Notes under the pieces: model-generated
Seen by the model: only the letters and a program-made list of their open reading frames with translations
Database searches by the model: none
What the model was told of the DNA's origin: nothing
Part shown: positions 1 to 7,624 of the stretch, piece after piece
How the letters are laid out: every line of letters starts with the position of its first letter
Position numbering within the stretch: position 1 is the stretch's first letter
Position numbers and translations under genes: made by a program
Assembly: GCA_964483805.1 (NCBI GenBank)
Contig: CAZADH010000120.1
Coordinates: 1-17,417 of the forward strand
Reading direction: 5' to 3'
Length of the DNA: 17,417 nucleotides
DNA from: CAZADH01 sp964483805
GTDB taxonomy: Bacteria > Muiribacteriota > Ozemobacteria > Ozemobacterales > Ozemobacteraceae

Positions 1-147
1 ATGTTTCTGGTAGACCACCGGGACTTGCGCATCGCCGCGGATACGCTTGGCCACTTCGCCAATCGGCATCGGCTGTGCGAGGGCGACTCCGCCCTGCACG
101 GCCAACCACATGGTCGCCGCGACCAGAAAATACCTGGCAAAATTCAT
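1..147 (-). CDS. Secreted protein, N-terminal fragment cut by window edge
   Basis: The first 49 codons of a minus-strand gene that runs out of the window at base 1. Translation begins MNFARYFLVAATMWLAVQGG and continues VALAQPMPIGEVAKRIRGDA. Residues 1-24 form a convincing Sec signal peptide: a short basic start, a hydrophobic core and a probable cleavage site ALA|QP. The ATG at 145-147 has GAGGAG at 158-163, about ten bases upstream, which fixes the start. The mature N-terminus (IGEVAKRIRGDAQVPVVY) faintly resembles the start of FecR-type periplasmic domains, but too little is present to assign a family. It follows the SpoIIE phosphatase pair after a 245-bp gap and may belong to a separate transcript. 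Confidence 0.72.
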   Translation of the reverse strand, partial: MNFARYFLVAATMWLAVQGGVALAQPMPIGEVAKRIRGDAQVPVVYQKH

Positions 148-327
148 GCGTCTTGCTCTCCTCGCTTTTCGGGTTCGCGTCTGCCGCGCAGCCTGCCACA
201 ACGCATTGGTTGGGACTGCCCATCGACCGATGTGACCACCGCATCCATCGATATCGGCAGACGTCGGCATGATACCAGGATTCCCGCTCTTCGTCGACAC
301 CCCGACCAAAGGGAGACCGGGAACTCT

Positions 328-354
328 TGCCGATGCCAACCGGTGTTGGCGGCA
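328..354 (-). other. Hairpin downstream of the active SpoIIE phosphatase gene
   Basis: On the minus strand, 39 bases after the phosphatase stop codon, the arms TGCC+GCCAAC pair with GTTGGC+GGCA around the loop ACCG, with a three-base bulge. No T-tract follows, so it is not a standard intrinsic terminator. It may protect the transcript 3' end or work with Rho. Elsewhere in the 148-392 gap I see only the ribosome binding site of the next gene. Confidence 0.3.
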
Positions 355-392
355 GGGCTGACAGGGCGGCGCGCCGGCCACCAACCCGCAGT

Positions 393-3179
393 TCAGAGCG
401 CGCCGCGTTTCATCACCAGCATGGTCAGGTCGTCGTTGGCCGGAACGCCCTGGGCGAACCGGTCGCGCACCGCCACCAGGTGATCGTGGCAGCTCTGGGC
501 CGATTCGACCGGGGCCTCGCTCAGCGCTTGCGTCCACCGCTGATAACCCAACATGTCATCGGTCGGATCGAGTGATTCGGTGTAGCCGTCTGTAAATACA
601 ACCAATGCCGACCCCGCCGGCAGCGCCGTGGTTTTCGGCACCACTGGAATGCTCTTGACGCATCCGAGTGGGAACCCGTTCATCTCGAGTTCCTCGACGC
701 GTCCGTCGGCGTGGCGCAGCATCGGCGGTGGATGGCCGGCCAGCAACCACTCGATCTCGTGGCGCCCCGGGTCCAACAACAAGGCAGCCAGGGTCACATT
801 GCGCATGCGGCGCATGATGCTGAGCATCATCTTGTTCAAGCGGCGAAACAGCACGGGCAGGCCATCTCCAGCGGCCACCGCCTGCACCGCCAGCGTTTTA
901 ACCATCGTGGTGATCAAGGCGGCACCGATGCCGTGCCCGGTCACATCACCGATGAGAACCAACCACCGCCCGTCGGCGCAAGGCAGGATGTCACAATAGT
1001 CGCCCCCGACATCGGTCAAACTGCGACAACTGTAGGTCAGATCGTAACCAGCAATACATGGTATTTCTCTCGGCATGATGTGCCGCTGCACCTCACGGGC
1101 GAGATCGAGGTCGTGGCGCTCGACCATCATGGCATTGAACGCAGCGGCCACCTCGCCAAACTCGAACGGCAGACGCGGCAACCGCACCTGCAGGTCGCGC
1201 CGCTCGAGCGCCGTCAGCCCACGCGTGATCGCCCCGATCGGCCCGAGCAACTCGCGCGACAGCATGGCAGCGACGCCGATGGCGAGCGCGGCGGTCAACA
1301 AGGCCACCAACACCAGCATCCACCGCAACGAAGCCATGGCCGTCCAGACCACGGTCAACGGTTGCGAGGTCATCAGGCAGAATTCGGGCTCGATGGTGCA
1401 GGGCAGGGCTGTCCAGAGGCGGGCCTCGGACCCTGAAGCGCTTGGTGTCCATTCGACCAGGTGCTGGGAGTCCCGACCCACCATGGTGCGGGCCAACAGC
1501 GTCTGGGCAGCAGTGAAGGCCGGTTCGCGGAACATCCAGCGGCGCTCGTAGGTCGAAAACGCGTAACAGCGGCCATCGAAGCGGTGGCGAAAGAACCGTT
1601 CCATTTCGAGGTTGTGTCCTTGCGCCATCAGGGCCAACACGACCGGGGCGGTGGCGGACGGCTCGAGCAGTTCGAAATACACGGCCGCGGTGTCGCGCCC
1701 CATGCCCTGCCAACTCACCCGCGCCGGCACGTCCATGATCGACGACATTCCCATGGGGCCCAGCGTGATCTCGTCGGTCAGTCGCTCGAACTCCCCGGTC
1801 GGGTCTTTACGCACGCCGAGGAAGTGCGGCATGACGTGACGCGGCAGGCTGTCGAGCAGATTGCCGGCCCGATCGTGATCGTATTGCAGCAGCGGCGCGC
1901 CAGATTGTGCATATGTTTTCAATACAGACAACACCCGCTGGCGGTTAAAGAGGATCTCGCCAATGCGGGCGCCCCGCACGGGGTCGCCCGCCCGAATCGA
2001 TGGCCAGCGAGCGATGCGGGCGAACGCCTGTTCGAGAATCTCGGTCTGTTCGAGCATGCCGCGTTCGGCACCCCGGAGCCGCTCGGTGTTCTCCTCCTGA
2101 ATCCGTTGCAGCAGGACTGCCTGGCGGCCCCGGTCGGCCGTGATCGCCCAGGCGACCGTGATTGCCAGCGGCAGCACGCCCGCCAGCACGAGCATCACCA
2201 GGACCCGCGAGCTGAGACCCAGACCGGCCAGCGGCGACCACCGGGTGACGAACCAGAGCCAGACGAGCAACAGCATGGCCGCAAATGTAAAGAAGCCGAG
2301 GCGTTGCCGGGCCAGTTGCGTCGAGGCGGTCGTGTGCGGCACCGCCCGCAACAACCACAGGCCGTTGGGATGCCGGCGGGCGCGACAGACATGCGTTGCC
2401 GTGACAAATGCGTCGGCCTCGCGGCCGAGCGAGCGCATCAACACGTGGCCCCAGTCCTCGCGTTCCTCGCCGCTCGCACTGCGCCCCGACTCAGGGTCGA
2501 ACACCGCCCAGGCGGAGGTCCCGAAGAACCGCCGACTCGAGTCAACCGCCAACGCGAAATCGGGCGGCGGCGCGATCATGATCATCAACAACCCGCCCGC
2601 ATGCCCGCTCCCCACGTAATGCTGCCAGCGAATGAACCCGGGGCGCTGATCCTTGGTGATCGGCGCCGCACTCACTGCCCCGGCCCGCAATCGCCACATC
2701 TCGGTGCGGCGGCCGAGCAGGGTGCGGTACAGCTCCATGTGCCGCGTGTCTTCACGTGCCGTGAGCAGGTCGGCCCACAACCGTGTCAATACATAACGTG
2801 ACGGCAACACCTCCCCCGGAGCTGTCCACGGTTGCCCACGTTCATTGAACACGACGGTCGTCAGACCCAGTGTCGGGGACGGCCATGGCAACTGCTCGCT
2901 GTCGGTCCCGGCCTCGAACCGGCGACTCTCGAGTTGTCGGGCCAATGCAGCGAAGGCACTCTCGATCCGCCCCGCCGGGCCGCCACGATAGATCGCTTCG
3001 CGCAGTTCGGCATCGACAGCCGCAGCCAGCGCGCGCACCTGCGTCTCTTCGCGGTCGAAGAGAATGCGTTCGCCGGCAACGAAGGCGACCAACAACGGCA
3101 GCACCAGGGTCAGCAGGAACTCGAGTCCCCGCTTCTGCCGTTCCTGCTCGTGCAGTTGGCGCAGCGTCAACGCGGTCAT
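393..3179 (-). CDS. Membrane-bound SpoIIE-type PP2C serine/threonine phosphatase, catalytically intact
   Basis: A 928-residue protein. Predicted membrane segments lie near residues 19-36, 295-311, 326-346 and 618-640. They enclose two extracytoplasmic regions (about 37-294 and 347-617) that match no sensor family I recognise. A HAMP-like linker (about 640-690) and a coiled connector (AREVQRHIMP, from 694) lead into a C-terminal SpoIIE/PP2C domain (about 709-926). All catalytic motifs are intact: GGDYCD (725-730), GDVTGHG (744-750), GHPPP (815-819), FTDGYTES (862-869) and DD (916-917). Family knowledge: such phosphatases dephosphorylate anti-sigma-factor antagonists or similar Ser/Thr phosphoproteins using Mn/Mg. 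The ATG overlaps the upstream gene's stop as ATGA, indicating translational coupling. AAGGTG sits five bases upstream of the start. No kinase or STAS partner lies in the window. Confidence 0.9.
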   Translation of the reverse strand: MTALTLRQLHEQERQKRGLEFLLTLVLPLLVAFVAGERILFDREETQVRALAAAVDAELREAIYRGGPAGRIESAFAALARQLESRRFEAGTDSEQLPWPSPTLGLTTVVFNERGQPWTAPGEVLPSRYVLTRLWADLLTAREDTRHMELYRTLLGRRTEMWRLRAGAVSAAPITKDQRPGFIRWQHYVGSGHAGGLLMIMIAPPPDFALAVDSSRRFFGTSAWAVFDPESGRSASGEEREDWGHVLMRSLGREADAFVTATHVCRARRHPNGLWLLRAVPHTTASTQLARQRLGFFTFAAMLLLVWLWFVTRWSPLAGLGLSSRVLVMLVLAGVLPLAITVAWAITADRGRQAVLLQRIQEENTERLRGAERGMLEQTEILEQAFARIARWPSIRAGDPVRGARIGEILFNRQRVLSVLKTYAQSGAPLLQYDHDRAGNLLDSLPRHVMPHFLGVRKDPTGEFERLTDEITLGPMGMSSIMDVPARVSWQGMGRDTAAVYFELLEPSATAPVVLALMAQGHNLEMERFFRHRFDGRCYAFSTYERRWMFREPAFTAAQTLLARTMVGRDSQHLVEWTPSASGSEARLWTALPCTIEPEFCLMTSQPLTVVWTAMASLRWMLVLVALLTAALAIGVAAMLSRELLGPIGAITRGLTALERRDLQVRLPRLPFEFGEVAAAFNAMMVERHDLDLAREVQRHIMPREIPCIAGYDLTYSCRSLTDVGGDYCDILPCADGRWLVLIGDVTGHGIGAALITTMVKTLAVQAVAAGDGLPVLFRRLNKMMLSIMRRMRNVTLAALLLDPGRHEIEWLLAGHPPPMLRHADGRVEELEMNGFPLGCVKSIPVVPKTTALPAGSALVVFTDGYTESLDPTDDMLGYQRWTQALSEAPVESAQSCHDHLVAVRDRFAQGVPANDDLTMLVMKRGAL

Positions 3180-5836
3180 GCCGCACCTTCACCGGAAGTC
3201 GCACCCCGGCGCAACCGCAGGACCAGGGATCCGGCGCCAACCGCCGGCGCGCAACGGCAGGCCACCGTGAGCTCGACCCCGGGTTCGAGCGGCAGACGCA
3301 AACGCTCGCGCCATCCCCCTGCGGGCACCTCGGCAACTGCTCCCAATGCCGGAGTTGCCGCAAGGGCGAGGCGTTCCTCCGGCCCGGCAAACGACGAAAT
3401 ACGATGTATGCTGGGCGTTCCCGCCCAGGCCAATTCGACCACCCCGGCATCGGCATCGAGCAGGCCCATAACCGCATGCAACGTGCGTCCACCATTGCTG
3501 CGCACGATGTCGCCAAACACCGTGGGCAAGGTCGCCGCATCGCGCACCTCGTCGCAGTGGGTGAACCACGAGGCTTTGATCATGGCCATCACCAGGGCGG
3601 CGTTGACGCCACCGCCCGAGACTTCGCCGATCAGGAACCGCCACCGCCGCTCGCCATCAGGCCAGCCGTCAAAAAGCTGCCCGTCGATGGCCGGGGTTTC
3701 GGGGCGCACAAGTTCGGCCGCAAACGGACGCGGCACGGTGATGCGCTCCGGCAGCAAGAGAGCATGGACCTGCCGCGCCATCGCCCACTCGTCGACATTG
3801 TCGATCATCGTGTTGAAGGCCGCCGCCATGCGTCCGAGTTCGTCGTGTTCACGCACGGGGATGCGAAACGACGGACGCCGCAGCCGCAGGGCAGCAATGC
3901 CTGACATGATGTCGTCGACCGGTTGCACCAGCCCACGGGCCAGCAGTCCGGCCGCGAGCCACACCGACACCAGCGCCGCCGCAAGCAGCAGCAACACCGC
4001 CTGGGCAGCCGCCTGCCGCGGGGCCTGCAGCTCGGCCAGCGGCACCAGCGCCACCAGATCGGTGCCCGCCAGGCGGGCCCCGGCCATCGCCACCGCCAGG
4101 AACGGCGCCCCGCCGACGCGCACCTCGGCGCGCATCGACAGGCCGGTCCGCCGAACCGCATCGACCATCTCATGCACATCGTGCCCAGCCGGACTGCCCG
4201 GGAACCAGCGACCATCCTCGCGGGTGCGGGCCAGCAACCGCAGAGCACGGTTGCGCACCAGGTGGCGGCCCAGATATGCCCCCGCCGACTGCCGCTCACT
4301 GCGCAACAGGCAGCGCACGGCCACCTTGATCGCGCGCGACTCGGGCAATTCCCAATACCAGTGATAGGTCGAATCACCGTTGCGCACGGTCCAGTACGTG
4401 CGCGGCGAGTACATCATGTCGCCCACGGCCAGACTGAGATTGTCGGCGAGCTCCTGGGCGATGGCATAACTTGGCGTCAAGCGCATTCGCCCCGCCAACT
4501 CCGGATTCGGATCGAACTGCACGGTCGCCCACTCCGCCAGCATCTGCGCGATGCGCGTAAAACCTGCGCCATGCGGATCGGGCGACATCAACAACAGGCG
4601 GCGGCCGTCCCAGTCGCGCAAATCGAGACGTTGAAACTCACCGGCCGCCATCATGCGCCGCCCCCGTTGCACGATCGCCGGCAGATCGGCACGCGCGAAC
4701 GTCGCATCGGCAAGCCAGCTCTTCAATACGCGCCGCGATCGCCAGATCTCTTCTTGAAAGCCGTCGTCGAAACGGAGCAACTCATCGTATGCACGTCCGG
4801 TCAACTCCTGTCGCCGCAGTTCTTCACGGTCGGTGACGGCCACGACGACCAGCATGACGGTCAATCCAAGCGGCGCCGCCACGATGATGACGAGGAACAG
4901 CGTCAGGCGGCGACGCAGGGTCGTGCGCGTCTCGCGCGTCTGGCCCCGTCGATGCACGACCGTGGCGATGCCCAACAGCAGCGGCAGCATCGCCCACCGC
5001 CATGGGTTGGCGGACAGCAGCACGCGACGGCTGACGTCCCGCTCGAGATACACCAGCAAGCCGCCCTCGAGCACCTCGAGATGACCGATGCCGCCGGCAA
5101 TCACCTCGCCTTGCCGCGCCCCCGCATAGCGATCGTGCCAACACAGGGTGAGACGGCCCCGATCGACTCGCCGACCGAAACCCGACATCGACCGCGTCTG
5201 CCGGGCCACGATCGCACCCCGATGACGAAGCCGGTTCTCGGCAACCCACGCCCGCAGGTTGCCCTGCAGCAAGCGCAGCACCGACGGCATCGGCAGCGCA
5301 GCCACACGCACGCGCCCGGTGTTGCCGCGGGCGTAATCCCAGACGAGCCAGGCGCGACGGCGCCCCACGGTCACTTCGACCGGCACCCGTCGCTGCAGAC
5401 GAAAGCGATCGGCCATGAAACTGAACCCGAAAGCGTCGCGCCACAGGTTCATCTGCGCGACCGAAGGTGCATGGCGACTGCCAAGAAACTGCTCCAGTTC
5501 ACACAGAGCGCGCGCCACCGTGCCGAGTTTCCGCTCTCCCGGGGCCAAAGGGTGATCGATCGGCAGCGGAACTCCGTCGCTGAAGTGTTCGAGCACTGCG
5601 CGGGCCGGCAGCGACCCGGTCACGATGCGACGCGCGGCCTGCGCCAACCCGCTGGTGACCTCGGCCACACCCTGAAGCAACAGTTCGCAACCCCAGGTCA
5701 CCAGCAGCACGGGCACCGCGACAAAGACCAGCCACTCGGCCCACCGCACCACGAGTCCAGCACGTTCTGCGACATCGACGACCGATGTCACCGTGCTTCT
5801 CAGCGGGTTCTGGAGCTGTTGCGCGTGGGCGGACAT
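3176..5836 (-). CDS. Membrane sensor with HAMP and degenerate SpoIIE-like domain (probable pseudophosphatase)
   Basis: An 886-residue protein with the same layout as its downstream neighbour. Membrane segments lie near 33-53, 279-295, 312-334 and 611-634, giving two extracytoplasmic regions. A HAMP-like linker (about 630-683), a connector (ARQVHALLLPERI) and a SpoIIE-like domain (about 700-877) follow. The fold motifs can be aligned but are broken. The GGDxxD site reads DGQLFD (Q for the first metal Asp), GDVxGHG reads GEVSGGG (736-742), GHPP reads AGTPS, FTDG reads VACRC, and the final DD is replaced by GAGSLVLRL. The product is therefore probably catalytically dead and may act as a regulatory or heterodimer partner. 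It is the first gene of a two-gene operon, with a 4-base overlap to the active paralog. No clear ribosome binding site precedes the ATG at 5836, but there is no better start before the first membrane segment. Confidence 0.85.
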   Translation of the reverse strand: MSAHAQQLQNPLRSTVTSVVDVAERAGLVVRWAEWLVFVAVPVLLVTWGCELLLQGVAEVTSGLAQAARRIVTGSLPARAVLEHFSDGVPLPIDHPLAPGERKLGTVARALCELEQFLGSRHAPSVAQMNLWRDAFGFSFMADRFRLQRRVPVEVTVGRRRAWLVWDYARGNTGRVRVAALPMPSVLRLLQGNLRAWVAENRLRHRGAIVARQTRSMSGFGRRVDRGRLTLCWHDRYAGARQGEVIAGGIGHLEVLEGGLLVYLERDVSRRVLLSANPWRWAMLPLLLGIATVVHRRGQTRETRTTLRRRLTLFLVIIVAAPLGLTVMLVVVAVTDREELRRQELTGRAYDELLRFDDGFQEEIWRSRRVLKSWLADATFARADLPAIVQRGRRMMAAGEFQRLDLRDWDGRRLLLMSPDPHGAGFTRIAQMLAEWATVQFDPNPELAGRMRLTPSYAIAQELADNLSLAVGDMMYSPRTYWTVRNGDSTYHWYWELPESRAIKVAVRCLLRSERQSAGAYLGRHLVRNRALRLLARTREDGRWFPGSPAGHDVHEMVDAVRRTGLSMRAEVRVGGAPFLAVAMAGARLAGTDLVALVPLAELQAPRQAAAQAVLLLLAAALVSVWLAAGLLARGLVQPVDDIMSGIAALRLRRPSFRIPVREHDELGRMAAAFNTMIDNVDEWAMARQVHALLLPERITVPRPFAAELVRPETPAIDGQLFDGWPDGERRWRFLIGEVSGGGVNAALVMAMIKASWFTHCDEVRDAATLPTVFGDIVRSNGGRTLHAVMGLLDADAGVVELAWAGTPSIHRISSFAGPEERLALAATPALGAVAEVPAGGWRERLRLPLEPGVELTVACRCAPAVGAGSLVLRLRRGATSGEGAA

Positions 5837-5932
5837 GGCAGTGTTGGGTGCACTCGTTTACCAAGGGTAGCACATCGGGCGGCGATTCCCGGCAGAATTT
5901 GCCATGACGGCGCGCACTGGCATCGTTCTGCC

Positions 5933-5998
5933 ATGCGGGCACGACCGGCCCGCGTCTGGCCAGACATGAAGCAATATATTGTGCTTATGTTGTCTGTA
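5933..5998 (-). promoter_or_regulatory. Structured gap between aroC and the SpoIIE operon (overlapping inverted repeats)
   Basis: Three overlapping dyads lie just downstream of the aroC stop. First, CAGACA (5961-5966) pairs with TGTCTG (5991-5996), with inner arms AAGCA (5969-5973) and TGCTT (5982-5986) around an AT-rich loop. Second, GTCTGGCCAGAC (5954-5965) is a perfect 12-bp palindrome. Third, GCGGGC (5935-5940) pairs with GCCCGC (5948-5953). The first two compete for the same bases on the minus strand. No T-tract follows, so this is not a plain terminator. It may be an operator or attenuator for the sensor/phosphatase pair. TATATT in the AT-rich loop could be a -10 box, but I find no good -35. 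Confidence 0.35.
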
Positions 5999-7219
5999 TC
6001 ACTTGGGCCGATCCACCTCGCAGGCACCGGCCGTCAAAGCCCGCTGTAACTCGACAACCGTCGCACTGCCGAATCGTTCGAGCAGGGCGTCGGCCACATT
6101 CATCAGGATGACGGACTCGGCAATCACTGCCAACGCCGGCACCACCTGCACGTCGGCGCGTGGCCGCGGCGTCGGCGCCGGTCTTCCGGTCGCCAGGTCG
6201 ATGGTCGTCGTCGGCATCCCGAGCGTTGGCACCGGCTTGATATGACAGCGCACCAGCAGTTGTTCACCGTTGCTCACGCCGCCTTCGACCCCGCCCGCGT
6301 GGTTGCTGCAGCGCCGTGGCGCGCCACCGGGGAACCGACTCGCCGTCGTCGGGCACTTATCGTCGCAAGTCGCGCGCGCGACGAAAGCGTCACGCACGTC
6401 GCTGCCCAGCCGGGTCGTCATCGCCACACCGCCGCCGATCTCGACCGCTTTGACGCCGGGAATCGCCATCAGGGCCTGGGCGATGCGCCCGTCGAGCCGA
6501 CGGTCGGCCTGCACGTGGCTGCCGAGCCCGGCCGGGAGACCATCGACGCGCACTTCGACCGAGCCGCCCAGCGTATCGCCGCGGTCGCGCGCCCGGTCGA
6601 CCAGCTTGCGCCACCGTGGCAGCACCGCGGCATCGATGCCGAGAAAATCGGCGCCGTTGCGCGCACGGGCCGCCGCCAACTCGGCCACCGAGTCGGCTCC
6701 TGCACCAGGATTCTGTGCCAGAATACCGCCAATGGCAACAACGTAGCCAATTGTATTGACACCCAACTGCTGCAAGAGATTGCGACACGGCACCGCCAAC
6801 GCCACCCGCACGGCGGTCTCGCGCGCCGACGCCCGTTCGCTGATGGCCACGAGGTCATCGGTTCCATAGCGGGCAGCGCCGGCGCAGTCCGCGTGGCCGG
6901 GTCGCGGGCAGGTCACCGGGGCCACGTTCGCCGGCCGCCGCCCAAACACGGCCATGTCCCGTCGGTGGTTCTTGAAATCGCGGTTTTCGATGACGACCGC
7001 GAGCGGCGTTCCCAGTGTCTCGCCAAAGCGCACCCCGGCGAGCACGCGCACACGATCGGTCTCGATCTGCATGCGGGCACTGCGCCCGTACCCGGCCTTG
7101 CGCAGGTGCATCACCGCAGCGAAATCGCGCTGCCGCACCACGACGCCGCGCGGCAACCCTTCGAGAATGCCGACCAAGGCCGGCCCGTGGGCCTCACCGG
7201 CGGTCAGAATGCGCAACAT
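5999..7219 (-). CDS. aroC: Chorismate synthase
   Basis: Catalyses the last step of the shikimate pathway, converting 5-enolpyruvylshikimate-3-phosphate to chorismate with reduced FMN as cofactor; cytoplasmic. The protein is 406 residues, normal for the family. Visible signatures are TAGEAHGPAL at the N-terminus (His11, one of the two catalytic histidines), RPGHAD (His109, the other), SERASARETA (128-136), GGVEGGVSNGE (309-319) and the C-terminal PRADVQVVPALAVIAES. The usual GESHG reads GEAHG and the usual RSDV reads RADV; both are mild changes. The ATG at 7219 was chosen because the protein then begins MLRILTAGE as in homologs, with AGGAG (7227-7231) seven bases upstream. A longer in-frame reading from 7255 adds 12 unlikely residues. 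It stands alone, with no other aro gene nearby. Confidence 0.95.
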   Translation of the reverse strand: MLRILTAGEAHGPALVGILEGLPRGVVVRQRDFAAVMHLRKAGYGRSARMQIETDRVRVLAGVRFGETLGTPLAVVIENRDFKNHRRDMAVFGRRPANVAPVTCPRPGHADCAGAARYGTDDLVAISERASARETAVRVALAVPCRNLLQQLGVNTIGYVVAIGGILAQNPGAGADSVAELAAARARNGADFLGIDAAVLPRWRKLVDRARDRGDTLGGSVEVRVDGLPAGLGSHVQADRRLDGRIAQALMAIPGVKAVEIGGGVAMTTRLGSDVRDAFVARATCDDKCPTTASRFPGGAPRRCSNHAGGVEGGVSNGEQLLVRCHIKPVPTLGMPTTTIDLATGRPAPTPRPRADVQVVPALAVIAESVILMNVADALLERFGSATVVELQRALTAGACEVDRPK

Positions 7220-7230
7220 GGAAGTGCTCC

Positions 7231-7250
7231 TGGGCCAAGGCGCTGGCCCA
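7231..7250 (-). promoter_or_regulatory. Hairpin abutting the aroC ribosome binding site
   Basis: A perfect inverted repeat, TGGGCCA (7231-7237) and TGGCCCA (7244-7250), with a six-base loop. Its end touches the aroC Shine-Dalgarno AGGAG at 7227-7231, sharing one base. In the aroC mRNA this stem would sit directly 5' of, and partly over, the ribosome binding site and could damp translation. This is inference from position only. Confidence 0.35.
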
Positions 7251-7315
7251 CCCAACGATCCGCAACCCGAACCTCACCAGGCTCCGCGGCATCTGCCGCC
7301 ACTCGAGCAAACCAA

Positions 7316-7360
7316 ATCGCCGCCAACTCATGCGGCTGGAGAGACGCGCTTGGCGGCGAT
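7316..7360 (-). terminator. Candidate terminator after the rpn gene
   Basis: Perfect 11-bp inverted repeat: ATCGCCGCCAA (7316-7326) and TTGGCGGCGAT (7350-7360), with a 23-base loop. It begins 10 bases after the rpn stop codon on the minus strand and is followed by the T-rich stretch TTGGTTTGCT. The long loop and imperfect T-tract make it weaker than a textbook terminator, but its position between rpn and aroC fits. It could also be a protein-binding dyad. Confidence 0.42.
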
Positions 7361-7369
7361 GACTCGGGT

Positions 7370-7624
7370 TCAGGATTCGATCAACTGGCGGACCTTGCCT
7401 TCATCGATGCCCACAAAGCGAGCAATCTCGCCGACAGAGAGGCCCAGCCCGTGCATGCGTCGAACGATCGACTTCTGCTCCTCGGCCTTCCCCTTGGCCT
7501 CGCCCTCGGCCTTGCCCTCGGCCTTGCCCTCGGCCTTGCCCTTGGCCTCGCCCTCGGCCTTGCCCTTGGCCTCGCCCTCGGCAATGCGACGCGCGATGCT
7601 CTGTTTGAGATTCTCGACCAGCAT
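7370..7624 (-). CDS. Possible nested small protein (RpnS-like), internal start in the rpn gene
   Basis: An internal ATG (7622-7624, Met242 of the Rpn protein) is preceded by a perfect GGAGGT (7632-7637) at seven-base spacing, better than any site at the start of the full-length gene. Translation from it gives an 84-residue protein in the same frame: MLVENLKQSIARRIA, then the Glu/Gly/Lys/Ala repeat, then the helix-turn-helix-like tail. Family knowledge: E. coli rpn genes encode such in-frame C-terminal small proteins, which bind and restrain the full-length nuclease. Whether this one is made is inference; chance occurrence of the ribosome binding site within coding sequence is the alternative. 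Confidence 0.5.
   Translation of the reverse strand: MLVENLKQSIARRIAEGEAKGKAEGEAKGKAEGKAEGKAEGEAKGKAEEQKSIVRRMHGLGLSVGEIARFVGIDEGKVRQLIES

Noticed and set aside
1461..2801. Long plus-strand open frame (446 codons) opposite the active phosphatase
   Set aside because: Low-complexity, Arg/His/Gln-rich translation typical of the antisense of a GC-rich gene; the minus-strand frame has unambiguous SpoIIE motifs.
5880..5945. Sigma-54 promoter suggested by TGGCA and TGCC motifs upstream of the phosphatase pair
   Set aside because: The GG-to-GC spacing is 8 or 9 bases instead of the required 10 in both candidate copies.
3923..6049. Long plus-strand open frame (708 codons) opposite the pseudophosphatase gene
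   Set aside because: Composition is His/Gln/Arg/Pro-rich with no domain; it crosses the intergenic gap and is an antisense shadow.
7481..7579. Possible CRISPR-like array
   Set aside because: Unit is only 12 bp with no spacers, lies inside a coding frame and encodes a regular peptide linker.
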